A DNA stretch of 64,000 nucleotides from Arenibacter aquaticus (GTDB lineage Bacteria > Bacteroidota > Bacteroidia > Flavobacteriales > Flavobacteriaceae): contig NZ_RQPJ01000003.1 of NCBI RefSeq assembly GCF_003957295.1, positions 441,135 through 505,134 of the forward strand. The letters run 5' to 3'. The notes beneath the pieces are model-generated. The model saw only the letters and a list, made by a program, of their open reading frames with translations. It did not search any database and was not told the origin of the DNA. Below are positions 56,401 through 64,000 of the stretch, piece by piece. Each line of letters starts with the position of its first letter. Position 1 is the first letter of the stretch. The position numbers and the translations under genes were made by a program.

Positions 56401-57635
56401 AAGGAAGAATAGGATCCATTGTCTTTTTTTTTGGTCAACATGTTTAAGCCCCCACCTTCTGTTCCAATCCATAAAGTGCCATTACCGTCCTCGTACATAG
56501 CCCGTATCTTGTCATAACTAAGACTATTGGGGTCGGAGGTGTTTCTAATATGTCTAAATTTTTTTCGCCCTGGGTCAAAAGTGTTCACACCGCCTCCATT
56601 GGTGCCGATCCATATTATTCCCGTGCTGTCCAAGAAAAGGGATTTTATAATATTTTTACTGATACTGGCTGGATTTCGGGAATCGTATACAAAACGGTCC
56701 CAGAATTTTGGTAAATTGTCCCCAGAAGTGTTTTCAAATAGTAAAAGCCCTTCATTGGAGCCTACCCAAATTCGATTTTCATTGTCTACCAATAAAGCAC
56801 TGAAATTGCCATCATATAATTTTTGGAGATTTTCTCCTTGGCCCTTTACCTGAGCAAAAACACCTTGTCCTGTTGCAACCAATAACCGTCCTAAAGCATC
56901 TTCGGTAAGATCGCGAATAGCTGTGTTTGGCAACCCAATGGTATTGGTTATACTTCCAAAGTAATCTTGGCCATTGGCGTCTTTGGCCAGTTTAAACAAG
57001 CCGGATGCGCTACCCACTAATAACTGACTGTTTTTATCTTCGTATATGGTATAAATACTTGTACCGTCCCATCCAGCAATAAATGGAGCCTGTTCCGAAT
57101 TATAATGTTTAAAAACAAAATCCTTGGAAGATAATGACAAATCAACCATATCAAGACCGTTTCTACTTCCTATCCATAGTCGTTTTTTACTGTCTAAATA
57201 AAGGGCAGTGATGTGATCACTGGACAAACTGCCACTATCGTCTTCCTTGTTTCTATAAGAGGTAAATTTACCGGTAGTGGCATTGAAGAAATTAAGCCCA
57301 CTTCCTGTTGTTCCTATCCAAAGATTACCCTCATCATCACCAACTATATCATATATAAGGTTGCTATTGATACTATCGGGTTTTTCGTTGTCCGGGTTGT
57401 AAACTGTAAAACCGTATCCATCATATTTATTTAGGCCATCATGGGTGCCAAACCACATGTACCCAAACTTATCCTGATAAATAGCGTTGACGTCACTCTG
57501 TGACAGACCATCTGTGGTGGTTATATGCTTAAAACTAATAGCTTCTTGGCCATATACTGATATATTGAAGACCAATAATGGTATAACAATGCAGCACAGC
57601 AAGGTAGAAATATTAGAAATTGGCAAAATCTTCAT
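53403..57635 (-). CDS. Hybrid two-component system regulator (HTCS)
   Basis: A 1410-residue HTCS, the usual master regulator of Bacteroidota polysaccharide loci. In order: signal peptide (residues 1-29); periplasmic beta-propeller repeats (DGLSQSDVNAIYQDKFGYMWFGTHDGLNKYDG and many similar, to about 740); a Y_Y_Y domain (FAYMLEGFDTDWTY); a membrane helix (TAFVVYFLLILALLWLFYRY, about 835-855); a histidine kinase (ISHEFRTPLTLIKGPL, His near 880); an ATPase domain (DTGLGIAKDKL); a receiver (LLIVDDNPDIRSF, with the phospho-Asp in VICDILMPVMDG near 1200); and an AraC-type DNA-binding domain ending at SEYVRKM. It senses a released oligosaccharide in the periplasm and activates this cluster. Confidence 0.96.
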   Translation of the reverse strand: MKILPISNISTLLCCIVIPLLVFNISVYGQEAISFKHITTTDGLSQSDVNAIYQDKFGYMWFGTHDGLNKYDGYGFTVYNPDNEKPDSINSNLIYDIVGDDEGNLWIGTTGSGLNFFNATTGKFTSYRNKEDDSGSLSSDHITALYLDSKKRLWIGSRNGLDMVDLSLSSKDFVFKHYNSEQAPFIAGWDGTSIYTIYEDKNSQLLVGSASGLFKLAKDANGQDYFGSITNTIGLPNTAIRDLTEDALGRLLVATGQGVFAQVKGQGENLQKLYDGNFSALLVDNENRIWVGSNEGLLLFENTSGDNLPKFWDRFVYDSRNPASISKNIIKSLFLDSTGIIWIGTNGGGVNTFDPGRKKFRHIRNTSDPNSLSYDKIRAMYEDGNGTLWIGTEGGGLNMLTKKKDNGSYSSFKHFNSLQRTFALTETQIGKRKVLFIGTESSPGLFQLDISDPTKVSENNLVPQDLIGGVFSLLTDSEQNIWIGTYGSGVHRWMRTNNEGEYEKEVFSHYNNGINSVPSNIIRNILEDSEGNIWLATGNGLSMISAKERYKKRPKFLTYKNDPENTASISHNYILFLYESNAGDLWIGTFGGGLNKLVKGTDGKEDSFVSYSEKNGLPNNVIKGILEDDNGNLWLSTNKGLSKFDPLTENFKNYNESDGLQDNEFQELACVKRLDGEMLFGGINGFNAFYPEDIGVNEFPAKTVITDLLIFNKSVEIGEEINGRVILDKNINKTNKILLEYGENNFSFEFAALHYAAPSKNQFAYMLEGFDTDWTYTSSNKRFATYTNLESGTYTFKVKASNNDGFWNDTPTQLIVTIAPPWWFTHTAFVVYFLLILALLWLFYRYTFIRTSKKHQLELEHVEKEKSEELQKIKLEFFTNISHEFRTPLTLIKGPLEYLQKNVGKLENKALAEQYALMHKNTDYLLRLVGQLLDFRKLNQGKMRLVMRNSDIVAFIKDVAEPFQFMAHKQSIDFSIDASDPQLTTWFDHDALEKILNNLLSNAFKFTQKGGRIHIKISEKMVHNQKQVVIQVKDTGLGIAKDKLSSIFERFHTAKEDSSINREGMGIGLSFSKNLIELHQGGIEVSSKTNHGTKFKVWLPMEKEAYLNIKEISCKDVSDNDFLVRSSESESFAIGLNDDLIDENISKSRSKLPVLLIVDDNPDIRSFIKQILTKSYAIYEAENGQEGIELAKKIMPNVVICDILMPVMDGIAFCKSMKEHQETSHIPIIILTAKSSQESEVQSLQLGVDEYLRKPFNFELLELKLSNIVKRREQMRKRFNRDITLQPNEVTVTSMDEKFLSQAIQIVEKHMMNTDFNVEMMVSEMGLSRSNLYLKFKELTGLSSSEFIRNVRLKRAVQLFDQSDLSVKEIMYMTGFNTASYFSKCFKKQFGIVPSEYVRKMDAKAKSETN

Positions 57636-58057
57636 TAGTAAGCCTTAATTTAATACTATTCTAGGACCTACAAGACCAAACTAGATCGTAAAACATAAAT
57701 GAACCAATGTTTTTAAGGTTCAAAATTATAATTTACGGGTTTGTTCCCGTTTAAGAATGTTATAGAGCTAAAGTAGTCATAAACCCTCTCTTGGAATGCA
57801 AGATATGGTCAATATACCAGAACATATGTCCTTTTTTGTGGTATATCTCCCTTATAATGGTATACCGTCACTTTATTTTATCTAAACAGACGATGGTGTT
57901 AAGACAAATAAAGTCCTAATGGATAAGGGATAGTTCTTGAAGTTATATTAATACGTTTTTACATCTGTTACCATTTGATCAGAATTAAATTAGACTGCAT
58001 CAACTTTGGACTGTTGTTACTACTACCACTATTAATGGCTAAAATCAAAATTGTAAA
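57636..58057. other. Intergenic region upstream of HTCS
   Basis: About 420 non-coding bases. It contains GGTATA-type elements: TATACC at 57813-57818, GGTATA at 57840-57845 and the palindrome GGTATACC at 57859-57866. These could be regulatory but are unproven. No gene or good terminator was seen for the sulfatase transcript that ends at 58058. Confidence 0.4.
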
Positions 58058-59527
58058 TCAGTGCTTATTTTTATATTCCTTGGCCAGGGTCTGAAAACCT
58101 ATTTCGACACCATCCAACATTTGCTGGTACAACTCTGGCTTCTCTAATTTAACCCATTCCAATATATCCACGGCAATGGCATGCTCCGGGTGATAAACAT
58201 CGTTCACAGGCTTCATTTTTTTATCGTATTGCAGGGTCTTCTCTCTTAGTTCCCTTAATATTTTGCTATACTCAGGATTGTCCACCAAGTTATTCAGTTC
58301 CTGTGGATCATCTGCCAAATTGTACAATTCCTCGGGCTGTTTATGGGTTTGAAAGAATAATTTCTCTTCTTCATTAAGTTTACCCTCCTCTAATAAACGG
58401 CGCATGACATGCACTGCAGGTCGATAAAATTCCAAGTATGCCTGATGGGTATCGAAAGGTATTTCAGGCCTATCATTTCTTATGTATTTCCATTTTTCAG
58501 AGGTTAATGCTCTTGACTTTTCCTCCACTTCGTCCCAAAGGTCACGTGCGGCATAGACATAATCCCTTTCAAATTTCTTGTCAAACACAGGCTTTCCGGT
58601 CATGTAGTCCGGCACTTTCACTTGCGCAAAATCCAATACGGTAGCAGTAATATCTGTGGCACTTACCACATCTTTTCGTATTTGACCTCCTTTTATCCCC
58701 TTTGGATAATAAACAATAAAGGGAATATGTAGCCCTGGATCGTGCAAATACCCTTTTCCTCGGATGTTACAACGCCCATTATCCCCAATAAAAATCACTA
58801 CAGTGTTATCGGCCATTTCCTTTTCCTCCAATTCCTTAAAAATCATGCCTACCTCATTGTCCAAATATTCTATTTGATCCAAATACTTGGCCCAATCGAG
58901 TCTAATTATAGGATCATCTGCCATAAATTCAGGGAGTTCTACCTTACTAGGATCTACAGGGTGTTTAGACTTCTCTCTCACTTCATCCCACCAATCCCCC
59001 CTATGGCTGGCCTTCAGCTGTATTTGAGCAAAGAAAGGTTGGTCTTCCTTTTCAAAAGTGTCATATTTATCGAATATTCCAAATTTTGTTTTGCCATCCC
59101 AAGGTCCAATAGGCTCATGTTTAAAGTTAGCATCTATTTTGCGGCCTTTGCCCATTACCCCATGATGGCCAAGGATGGTGGTATAACCAGCTTCACGTAA
59201 CCAATAGGTAAAAGGCTTATAGTTTTCGTCCAATGGAACATCCCTGTTACTACGATGGTGATGGGCATTTATTTGCACTTGATGGGTCCCGGTCAACATT
59301 GCGGAACGGCTAGGCGAACAAATTGGATTGGTTACAAAACAATTGTCAAAACGAACCCCCTGTTCAGCCATTTTATTTAGGTTGGGTGTCCTTACCCCTT
59401 TCATCCCATAACACTCCAGATCCAAACTCATATCCTCGGCCATGAGCCAGATTATATTGGGGCTTTCCTGGGCGAAAACCAAACAGTTAAACATCAGACA
59501 TATAGTGGTTGTTACTAATTTATTCAT
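58058..59527 (-). CDS. S1-family formylglycine sulfatase
   Basis: A 489-residue exported sulfatase (signal residues 1-20). The metal motif is WLMAEDMSLDLECYG with an E-D rather than the D-D pair, and the formylglycine site is NPICSPSRSAMLTG (Cys70). HHHRSNRDVP and IFIGDNGRCNIRG are further conserved parts. It is the last gene of a minus-strand operon with two other sulfatases and the GH110-like enzyme, 42 bases after the preceding gene. The E-D variant is typical of a distinct sulfatase subset, so its target sulfate position may differ from its neighbours. Confidence 0.9.
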   Translation of the reverse strand: MNKLVTTTICLMFNCLVFAQESPNIIWLMAEDMSLDLECYGMKGVRTPNLNKMAEQGVRFDNCFVTNPICSPSRSAMLTGTHQVQINAHHHRSNRDVPLDENYKPFTYWLREAGYTTILGHHGVMGKGRKIDANFKHEPIGPWDGKTKFGIFDKYDTFEKEDQPFFAQIQLKASHRGDWWDEVREKSKHPVDPSKVELPEFMADDPIIRLDWAKYLDQIEYLDNEVGMIFKELEEKEMADNTVVIFIGDNGRCNIRGKGYLHDPGLHIPFIVYYPKGIKGGQIRKDVVSATDITATVLDFAQVKVPDYMTGKPVFDKKFERDYVYAARDLWDEVEEKSRALTSEKWKYIRNDRPEIPFDTHQAYLEFYRPAVHVMRRLLEEGKLNEEEKLFFQTHKQPEELYNLADDPQELNNLVDNPEYSKILRELREKTLQYDKKMKPVNDVYHPEHAIAVDILEWVKLEKPELYQQMLDGVEIGFQTLAKEYKNKH

Positions 59528-59569
59528 GATTTATTTTTTATGGTAATATATATTGGTTGAGGCGTGGGA

Positions 59570-60910
59570 CTAAAACTCTGGTACAGCCTTTTTCTCCCAC
59601 CTTTTAAGTTGTTTCTTCATTCTACCTGCTCGATCAACCTCAATGTCTATCAAGTTTGTGGTCTCTCCAATGTCCGTTTTAATATTAAAAAGGTCATAAC
59701 GTCCACTGTGGTATTTTATCAATTTCCAATCTCCGTTCATAATGGCTGTGTACTGATCTTCATAACTTCGAAAGAAATATAGATTACGTTCCTCAAATTC
59801 CTTGCCCTTAAGTAGGGGAACAAGGCTTTTCCCATTAACATCCGGAACATTCACTTTTTTTCCGGCAGCAATCTCTACCAAGGTTGGAAATAGGTCTATG
59901 GATTGTACGGGTACATCACAGTTGGCATTTGACTTGGTAACACCAGGATAATGAATAATAAATGGTACTCGGGCACCCCCTTCTCCCAAGGTATTGCCAC
60001 CGGTTTTACCGCCACTCAGGGGAGCATTGCTAAAATATCCTCCTTGATCGGATAACAGGATGATAACCGTATTATTGGCCAAACTCTTATCATTCAAGGC
60101 CTTTCTTACCTTCCCCACAGACTCGTCCATGGCACTAACCATTGCAGCATATTCGGCATCTTTGCCAGTAAGACCTTCTTTCTCGTACTGTTCTACCCAA
60201 TCTTTCCTCCCTATATGTGGGCCATGTACATTGTAGTACCATAAGGAAAGCATAAATGGTTGGTCTTTATCGTATTCAGAAATGAATTTTTCTGCGCCAT
60301 TGGTCAGTACATCTGTGAGATAGTTCCCTTCTTTTACTTCCGGCAATGGGTTTCCATGCCTAAAGAAAGGCGCATAATAGTCTCCGGGATGCCCATGATT
60401 TCCTGTACCGTATTGAGCGTCAAACCCCTGATGTATTGGGTGGTATTTTTCGCTTCCCAAATGCCATTTGCCAATAAACAAATTATAGTAACCAAATTCC
60501 TTAAGCTTTTCGGCATAGGTAACCTCTTCTAGGGGAAGCCAATTTCTGGAAGGCATTTGTACTGGATCGGTAGGCCAAAGGTTGAATTCGCCACCGGCTA
60601 AATTACTTTTGGCTGCCTTTTCCTTATTATCTATAATGTGGCGAACCATTTGAAACCGTACCGGTTCTTTCCCTGTAAGTAGGGAGGCCCTACTAGGGCT
60701 ACATGTAGGCGTAGCTATATACGCTCTCTCAAAATTGAGGCCTTCTCTTTTTAACTGGTCAATATTGGGCGTATGAAATTTGGGGTTTCTAAAGCCTACG
60801 TCGGCCCAACCATAATCATCTACAAAAAGTAGTACAATATTTGGTTTTTCCTGGGTAAAACTCAATTGGGCCAACACCAAAAAGCCAAGCAACACTATTA
60901 TTCTGTTCAT
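59570..60910 (-). CDS. S1-family formylglycine sulfatase
   Basis: A 446-residue exported sulfatase. I use the ATG at 60908-60910, as the signal peptide NRIIVLLGFLVLAQLSFTQ begins there; an in-frame start further up has no signal. The metal site LLFVDDYGWADVG (residues 27-39) and formylglycine motif TPTCSPSRASLLTG (Cys70) are clear. IGKWHLGSEKYHP and ILLSDQGGYFS add conserved active-site residues. It lies between the PA14-bearing sulfatase and the E-D sulfatase on the same strand. The sequence of tandem sulfatases suggests several sulfate positions on one substrate. Confidence 0.92.
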   Translation of the reverse strand: MNRIIVLLGFLVLAQLSFTQEKPNIVLLFVDDYGWADVGFRNPKFHTPNIDQLKREGLNFERAYIATPTCSPSRASLLTGKEPVRFQMVRHIIDNKEKAAKSNLAGGEFNLWPTDPVQMPSRNWLPLEEVTYAEKLKEFGYYNLFIGKWHLGSEKYHPIHQGFDAQYGTGNHGHPGDYYAPFFRHGNPLPEVKEGNYLTDVLTNGAEKFISEYDKDQPFMLSLWYYNVHGPHIGRKDWVEQYEKEGLTGKDAEYAAMVSAMDESVGKVRKALNDKSLANNTVIILLSDQGGYFSNAPLSGGKTGGNTLGEGGARVPFIIHYPGVTKSNANCDVPVQSIDLFPTLVEIAAGKKVNVPDVNGKSLVPLLKGKEFEERNLYFFRSYEDQYTAIMNGDWKLIKYHSGRYDLFNIKTDIGETTNLIDIEVDRAGRMKKQLKRWEKKAVPEF

Positions 60911-60948
60911 ATTTTCGTAATTTAAAGGATAAAATGAGGCCAAGTACA

Positions 60949-63066
60949 TTATCTAATAAAAAAGACCGATTCTGGAACCTCCTCTTTAGAAAAAGATGGG
61001 CCACTCCAGCTAAGTACCAACCTATTAATTCTATGGTCATCACTCCCATAAAATATTTTTATTGGATGGTAGCCTTGTTTTAACTTGATGGTTCCTTGCT
61101 TTGTAGTCCCATAGGTATAGCCATAATCCGCATCAATAATACTAGCATCATGTATTCTTAAAAAAGTCTTATTTTCAGATTTCACATAAAAGCTATACTC
61201 TCCATCAGCAGGTACTTTGATGAACCCCTGAAAGGAATAAATCTCTTTTCCATTTGTTTTTATATGTTTAAAACTTGGTTTGGCAACAATTCCACTGGCC
61301 TTACTGGAAAGGGAGTGTATTTGTGGCAACCATGGTGCCGCATTGGTATAGGCGCTCCATTTAAGTCCATTTTTTAGACCTATGGCAGCGACAGCCGGAA
61401 CCATTTCTTCGTCATAGGGTCTTTTAGCAGTAGCGTTTGGCATACGGACCTGTAGGACACGTTCCTTAAAAGTCTTTTGCAGTCCTACCATATTTGTATT
61501 ACCAGCTAAATTATTGGCCTGTTGTTTATCGGTTATAACGTTGTATAGTTCAAAGTCATCATTGGCACTTTGTATATTATATCTAAGTCCTACAATATTT
61601 CCCAATCTCATCATCTGCATTTCCTTTCGCAGCCGATTCCGGTTATTGGGTGCAAACTCCTCATAATTCGGGGATTTTTGACTCTGGGAATATTCCACAT
61701 AGATCATACTTTCTTCTGACTGTCCCTCACCGGTGAGGGCCGGAATCAAGGAAACCCCGTCCCCATTGATAGGCGCAGGATAACCAGCGGCCTCTGTAAA
61801 GGTTGGCAACCAGTCATAAGAAATGGAGGGAGAACTAACAATACGGCCGGCAGGGATACGATTGGGCCACCTAGCAACGGTGGGCACTCGCTCTCCTCCT
61901 TCCAAAACATCTCGTTTAATACCATTAAAAGGCCCAAAACTATTAAAGAAATTAGCTTCATAGGGTTCGTTTTCCAGATAGGACTCAATAGAGGGACCAT
62001 TATCCGAACTAAATACCACTAGGGTATTATCATCTATATCCAGATCGGCCAAGAGTTGCATAATATCCCCTACTTGATTGTCCAACCTTCTAGTTGTGGT
62101 GGCATAACGCTTATAAACATTGGGCCAAGATACCTCGGGAGATGATGGATCATTATCATTGTCATAAGTGGCCACATTGTAATCTGGATGTACCCAAGAA
62201 TCAATTTCTCCAGAAGCGGTATTGATCATTTCACCGGGTTTACCTATCCATTGCAGTCCTCCGTTAAGGCCTCTGCCCTCAGGATAAGCTTGGGTGGGCA
62301 ATTCCAATACCGCATGCGGGGTATCAAAAGCCAGGTACAAAAAGAATGGCTGCCCCGCCTCTTGCCCTTGAGTTTGCTCTACGATCCACTTCTTGGCAAC
62401 CGCTGTCCAAAGATCACCTGTATAACATTTGTCCAACCCCTTGCTTACTTCATTTTTATTTTCATAAACTTCCTTGGCTCCCCTATAAAGTCCTTCTTTG
62501 GGGTAATGTTCATGACCATCCACATGGCGCATATAACCGTAATAATAATCGAACCCACGGTTTAGGGGATGGGCAGGCCAGCTATCTCCATTCTCCGACC
62601 ACCTATTAGAACCCATTAAGCCCCATTTTCCTATGGCAGCCGTATTATACCCCACTTTTTTTAGGACATTGGCCATGGTATGATTATCTGTCAAGGCCTT
62701 ATCAAATTGACCATTTCTAACGTTTGCATGTCCTTGGCTCAGACCGGTGAGCAGGGAAGCACGTGATGGGGCACAGACTGGTGCTGCTGCATAATGCTGG
62801 GTCAAAACGGCCCCATCTGCGGCCATTTTGTCCAAATTTGGGGTCAATACCCAGGGTTCACTACGGTCATTTATGTTCTGTCTTTGATTTTGAAAAAACA
62901 CTCCCACATCCCCGTAACCCAAATCATCGGTAAGAATAAATATGATATTGGGCTTTTGGATATGTTGGGCTAATGCTGCATCCTGGCCGTATGTGACCGG
63001 GAAAGCACCAACTAGCATCAACAATGTAAAAAATATGCGTCCGATATATTTGCTGCAGTTGGCCAT
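60949..63066 (-). CDS. S1-family sulfatase with C-terminal PA14 domain
   Basis: A 705-residue exported sulfatase. The ATG at 63064-63066 precedes a typical signal peptide (IFFTLLMLVGAFPVTYGQ); the longest frame starts at a GTG nine codons upstream. The metal motif FILTDDLGYGDVG (residues 43-55) and formylglycine site APVCAPSRASLLTG (Cys98) are clear. After about residue 565 a PA14-like beta domain follows, with FQGFIKVPADGEYSFYVKSENKTFLRIHD and a final VLSWSGPSF. PA14 domains often bind carbohydrate, so this enzyme may be tethered to its polysaccharide. It directly follows the beta-helix gene, 27 bases apart. Confidence 0.92.
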   Translation of the reverse strand: MANCSKYIGRIFFTLLMLVGAFPVTYGQDAALAQHIQKPNIIFILTDDLGYGDVGVFFQNQRQNINDRSEPWVLTPNLDKMAADGAVLTQHYAAAPVCAPSRASLLTGLSQGHANVRNGQFDKALTDNHTMANVLKKVGYNTAAIGKWGLMGSNRWSENGDSWPAHPLNRGFDYYYGYMRHVDGHEHYPKEGLYRGAKEVYENKNEVSKGLDKCYTGDLWTAVAKKWIVEQTQGQEAGQPFFLYLAFDTPHAVLELPTQAYPEGRGLNGGLQWIGKPGEMINTASGEIDSWVHPDYNVATYDNDNDPSSPEVSWPNVYKRYATTTRRLDNQVGDIMQLLADLDIDDNTLVVFSSDNGPSIESYLENEPYEANFFNSFGPFNGIKRDVLEGGERVPTVARWPNRIPAGRIVSSPSISYDWLPTFTEAAGYPAPINGDGVSLIPALTGEGQSEESMIYVEYSQSQKSPNYEEFAPNNRNRLRKEMQMMRLGNIVGLRYNIQSANDDFELYNVITDKQQANNLAGNTNMVGLQKTFKERVLQVRMPNATAKRPYDEEMVPAVAAIGLKNGLKWSAYTNAAPWLPQIHSLSSKASGIVAKPSFKHIKTNGKEIYSFQGFIKVPADGEYSFYVKSENKTFLRIHDASIIDADYGYTYGTTKQGTIKLKQGYHPIKIFYGSDDHRINRLVLSWSGPSFSKEEVPESVFFIR

Positions 63067-63093
63067 AGATTTTAATAAAATTAGTTTAAACAC

Positions 63094-64000
63094 TTATTTA
63101 AATTTTAATTTAGGTTGGGAAGCATCCTTAATAAGAATTTGTTCTGCTTTGCCAGTATATGTATTTTTCTTGAAAATTATATTTTTTGATGCGTTTACCG
63201 TGATGGCCGGATTATCTGGATAGAGCATAGGGAAAGTACCGGAATTGGTAATCGTATTATCTTGAAACAACAAACCATCAACATTGGAAATCTCAAGGAT
63301 TAGATTATCAAATTGACTGAATTGATTATTGGTTATTTCAATATTCTTAAAGGCAATATTGTGATTTTCTTCATCTGTAACAAAACGGATTACCCCCCTA
63401 TTAAAACCGCTATGCTGGTTATCTTGAAAGGTATTGTTCCTAACAATGAGGTTGGCGGCATTGCCAGATTCAAACCAATGACTGCTTTCCACAGGTATTA
63501 GAATAGCTTCCATTTCAGTACTGAAGAAGTTGTTTTCTATCAGGGTGTTTTTAGGGTTTGATATTAATAACCCCCTGGCCCTGTTCCTGCTTATATTGCA
63601 ATTTTGTACCAATAGGTCTGGATACCCCTTTATATTCTCTATTAAATCGCCAACTTTTAAGGTTGCAGGAAGGTCTTCGTTAAAGGTTATTACTTGGTAC
63701 CTGCCATTAATATATTCGGCACTTTTTAGGGTAAGATGCCCATAGGGAAAAAAGGAAGTTTCCAAACGCACCAACCCAATGCTGTCATTAGTTTTTCCAA
63801 TAGTAAAGCCTTGTTGCTGTGCATGTCCCATACGCACCCCAATGCTATTTTTACCCAAGATATCTATGACCTCTTGGTAAGTGCCATGGACATTGGTAGC
63901 ATCGTCCAACTGATTGTTGAAAGTGCAATTTTTTAGAACCACTTTACCCCTACAACCAACAAAATGGGTAGCATCGGCAGTGGTTGAGACCAATCGTCCC
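63094..64000 (-). CDS. Right-handed beta-helix glycosidase, GH110-like (partial)
   Basis: The C-terminal 302 codons of a beta-helix enzyme whose start lies beyond the right edge; the frame stays open to base 64000. The stretch STTADATHFVGCRGKVVLKNC followed by LDDATNVHG resembles GH110 alpha-1,3-galactosidases, in which paired acids in the parallel helix are catalytic. Repeated N-N-x-F type coils follow (LIVRNNTFQDNQHSG). It begins the minus-strand operon with three sulfatases. An exo-alpha-galactosidase would fit a galactan substrate. Other beta-helix families such as GH141 are possible, and the assignment is by remembered motif only. Confidence 0.6.
   Translation of the reverse strand, partial: GRLVSTTADATHFVGCRGKVVLKNCTFNNQLDDATNVHGTYQEVIDILGKNSIGVRMGHAQQQGFTIGKTNDSIGLVRLETSFFPYGHLTLKSAEYINGRYQVITFNEDLPATLKVGDLIENIKGYPDLLVQNCNISRNRARGLLISNPKNTLIENNFFSTEMEAILIPVESSHWFESGNAANLIVRNNTFQDNQHSGFNRGVIRFVTDEENHNIAFKNIEITNNQFSQFDNLILEISNVDGLLFQDNTITNSGTFPMLYPDNPAITVNASKNIIFKKNTYTGKAEQILIKDASQPKLKFK

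Noticed and set aside
62188-62565. 125-residue ORF opposite the PA14 sulfatase
   Set aside because: Antisense shadow of a well-supported sulfatase gene.
1-64000. CRISPR arrays, tRNA, rRNA, transposase genes or prophage
   Set aside because: No regular spaced repeats, cloverleaf sequence, transposase or phage structural gene was recognised, even around the rearrangement scar at 27-28.5 kb.

Overview
The window looks like a stretch of chromosome from a marine member of the Flavobacteriia (Bacteroidota). The evidence is AT-rich DNA, SusC/SusD pairs, a hybrid two-component regulator, a TamB/TamA-like lipoprotein pair, and dense sulfatase and glycosidase genes typical of algal-polysaccharide degraders such as the Zobellia/Maribacter/Arenibacter group (the genus is inference). 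No CRISPR array, tRNA, rRNA or insertion sequence was seen.

Region 1 (1-2.7 kb): the 5' end of a probable GH13_18 sugar phosphorylase and a PfkB sugar kinase, facing away from a LacI-type regulator that sits behind two perfect operator palindromes. Region 2 (2.8-15.5 kb): housekeeping and envelope genes, namely a DUF808 membrane protein, TamB plus a TamA-like lipoprotein, CsbD, an AI-2E family permease, a VOC protein, a stand-alone response regulator and a YihY-type membrane protein.

Region 3 (16-26.9 kb): a SusC/SusD pair, then a five-gene convergent operon: cytochrome P450, 2Fe-2S ferredoxin, ferredoxin reductase, zinc alcohol dehydrogenase and S-formylglutathione-hydrolase-like esterase, with a divergent AraC regulator. 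This matches the known oxidative O-demethylation of 6-O-methyl-D-galactose in marine Bacteroidota, together with disposal of the formaldehyde it releases. Region 4 (27.1-28.5 kb) is a rearrangement scar: a frameshifted, truncated GH29 gene abutting a chimeric ORF made from a sulfatase N-terminus and a GH28 C-terminus.

Region 5 (28.6-40.8 kb): a GH29/GH28-like/sulfatase operon, a divergent GH29, and a catabolic cluster with an LgoD-like L-galactonate dehydrogenase, a FucX-like L-fucose/L-galactose dehydrogenase, a FucP-type transporter, a DUF718 mutarotase and a third GH29. Region 6 (41-57.6 kb): a second SusC/SusD pair with an FG-GAP/UnbV lipoprotein, two sulfatases and a hybrid two-component system regulator. 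Region 7 (58-64 kb): three more sulfatases (one with a PA14 domain) and a beta-helix GH110-like enzyme cut by the window end.

Taken together, outer-membrane SusCD pairs import oligosaccharides, periplasmic or surface sulfatases and exo-glycosidases strip sulfate and terminal alpha-L-sugars, the P450 system removes methyl ethers, and dehydrogenases oxidise the released L-fucose or L-galactose. The LgoD-like enzyme next to a methyl-galactose-type P450 system makes a porphyran-like red-algal galactan (6-O-methyl-D-galactose plus L-galactose-6-sulfate) an attractive target; a fucose-containing sulfated polysaccharide is the main alternative. No endo-acting depolymerase was recognised in the window.
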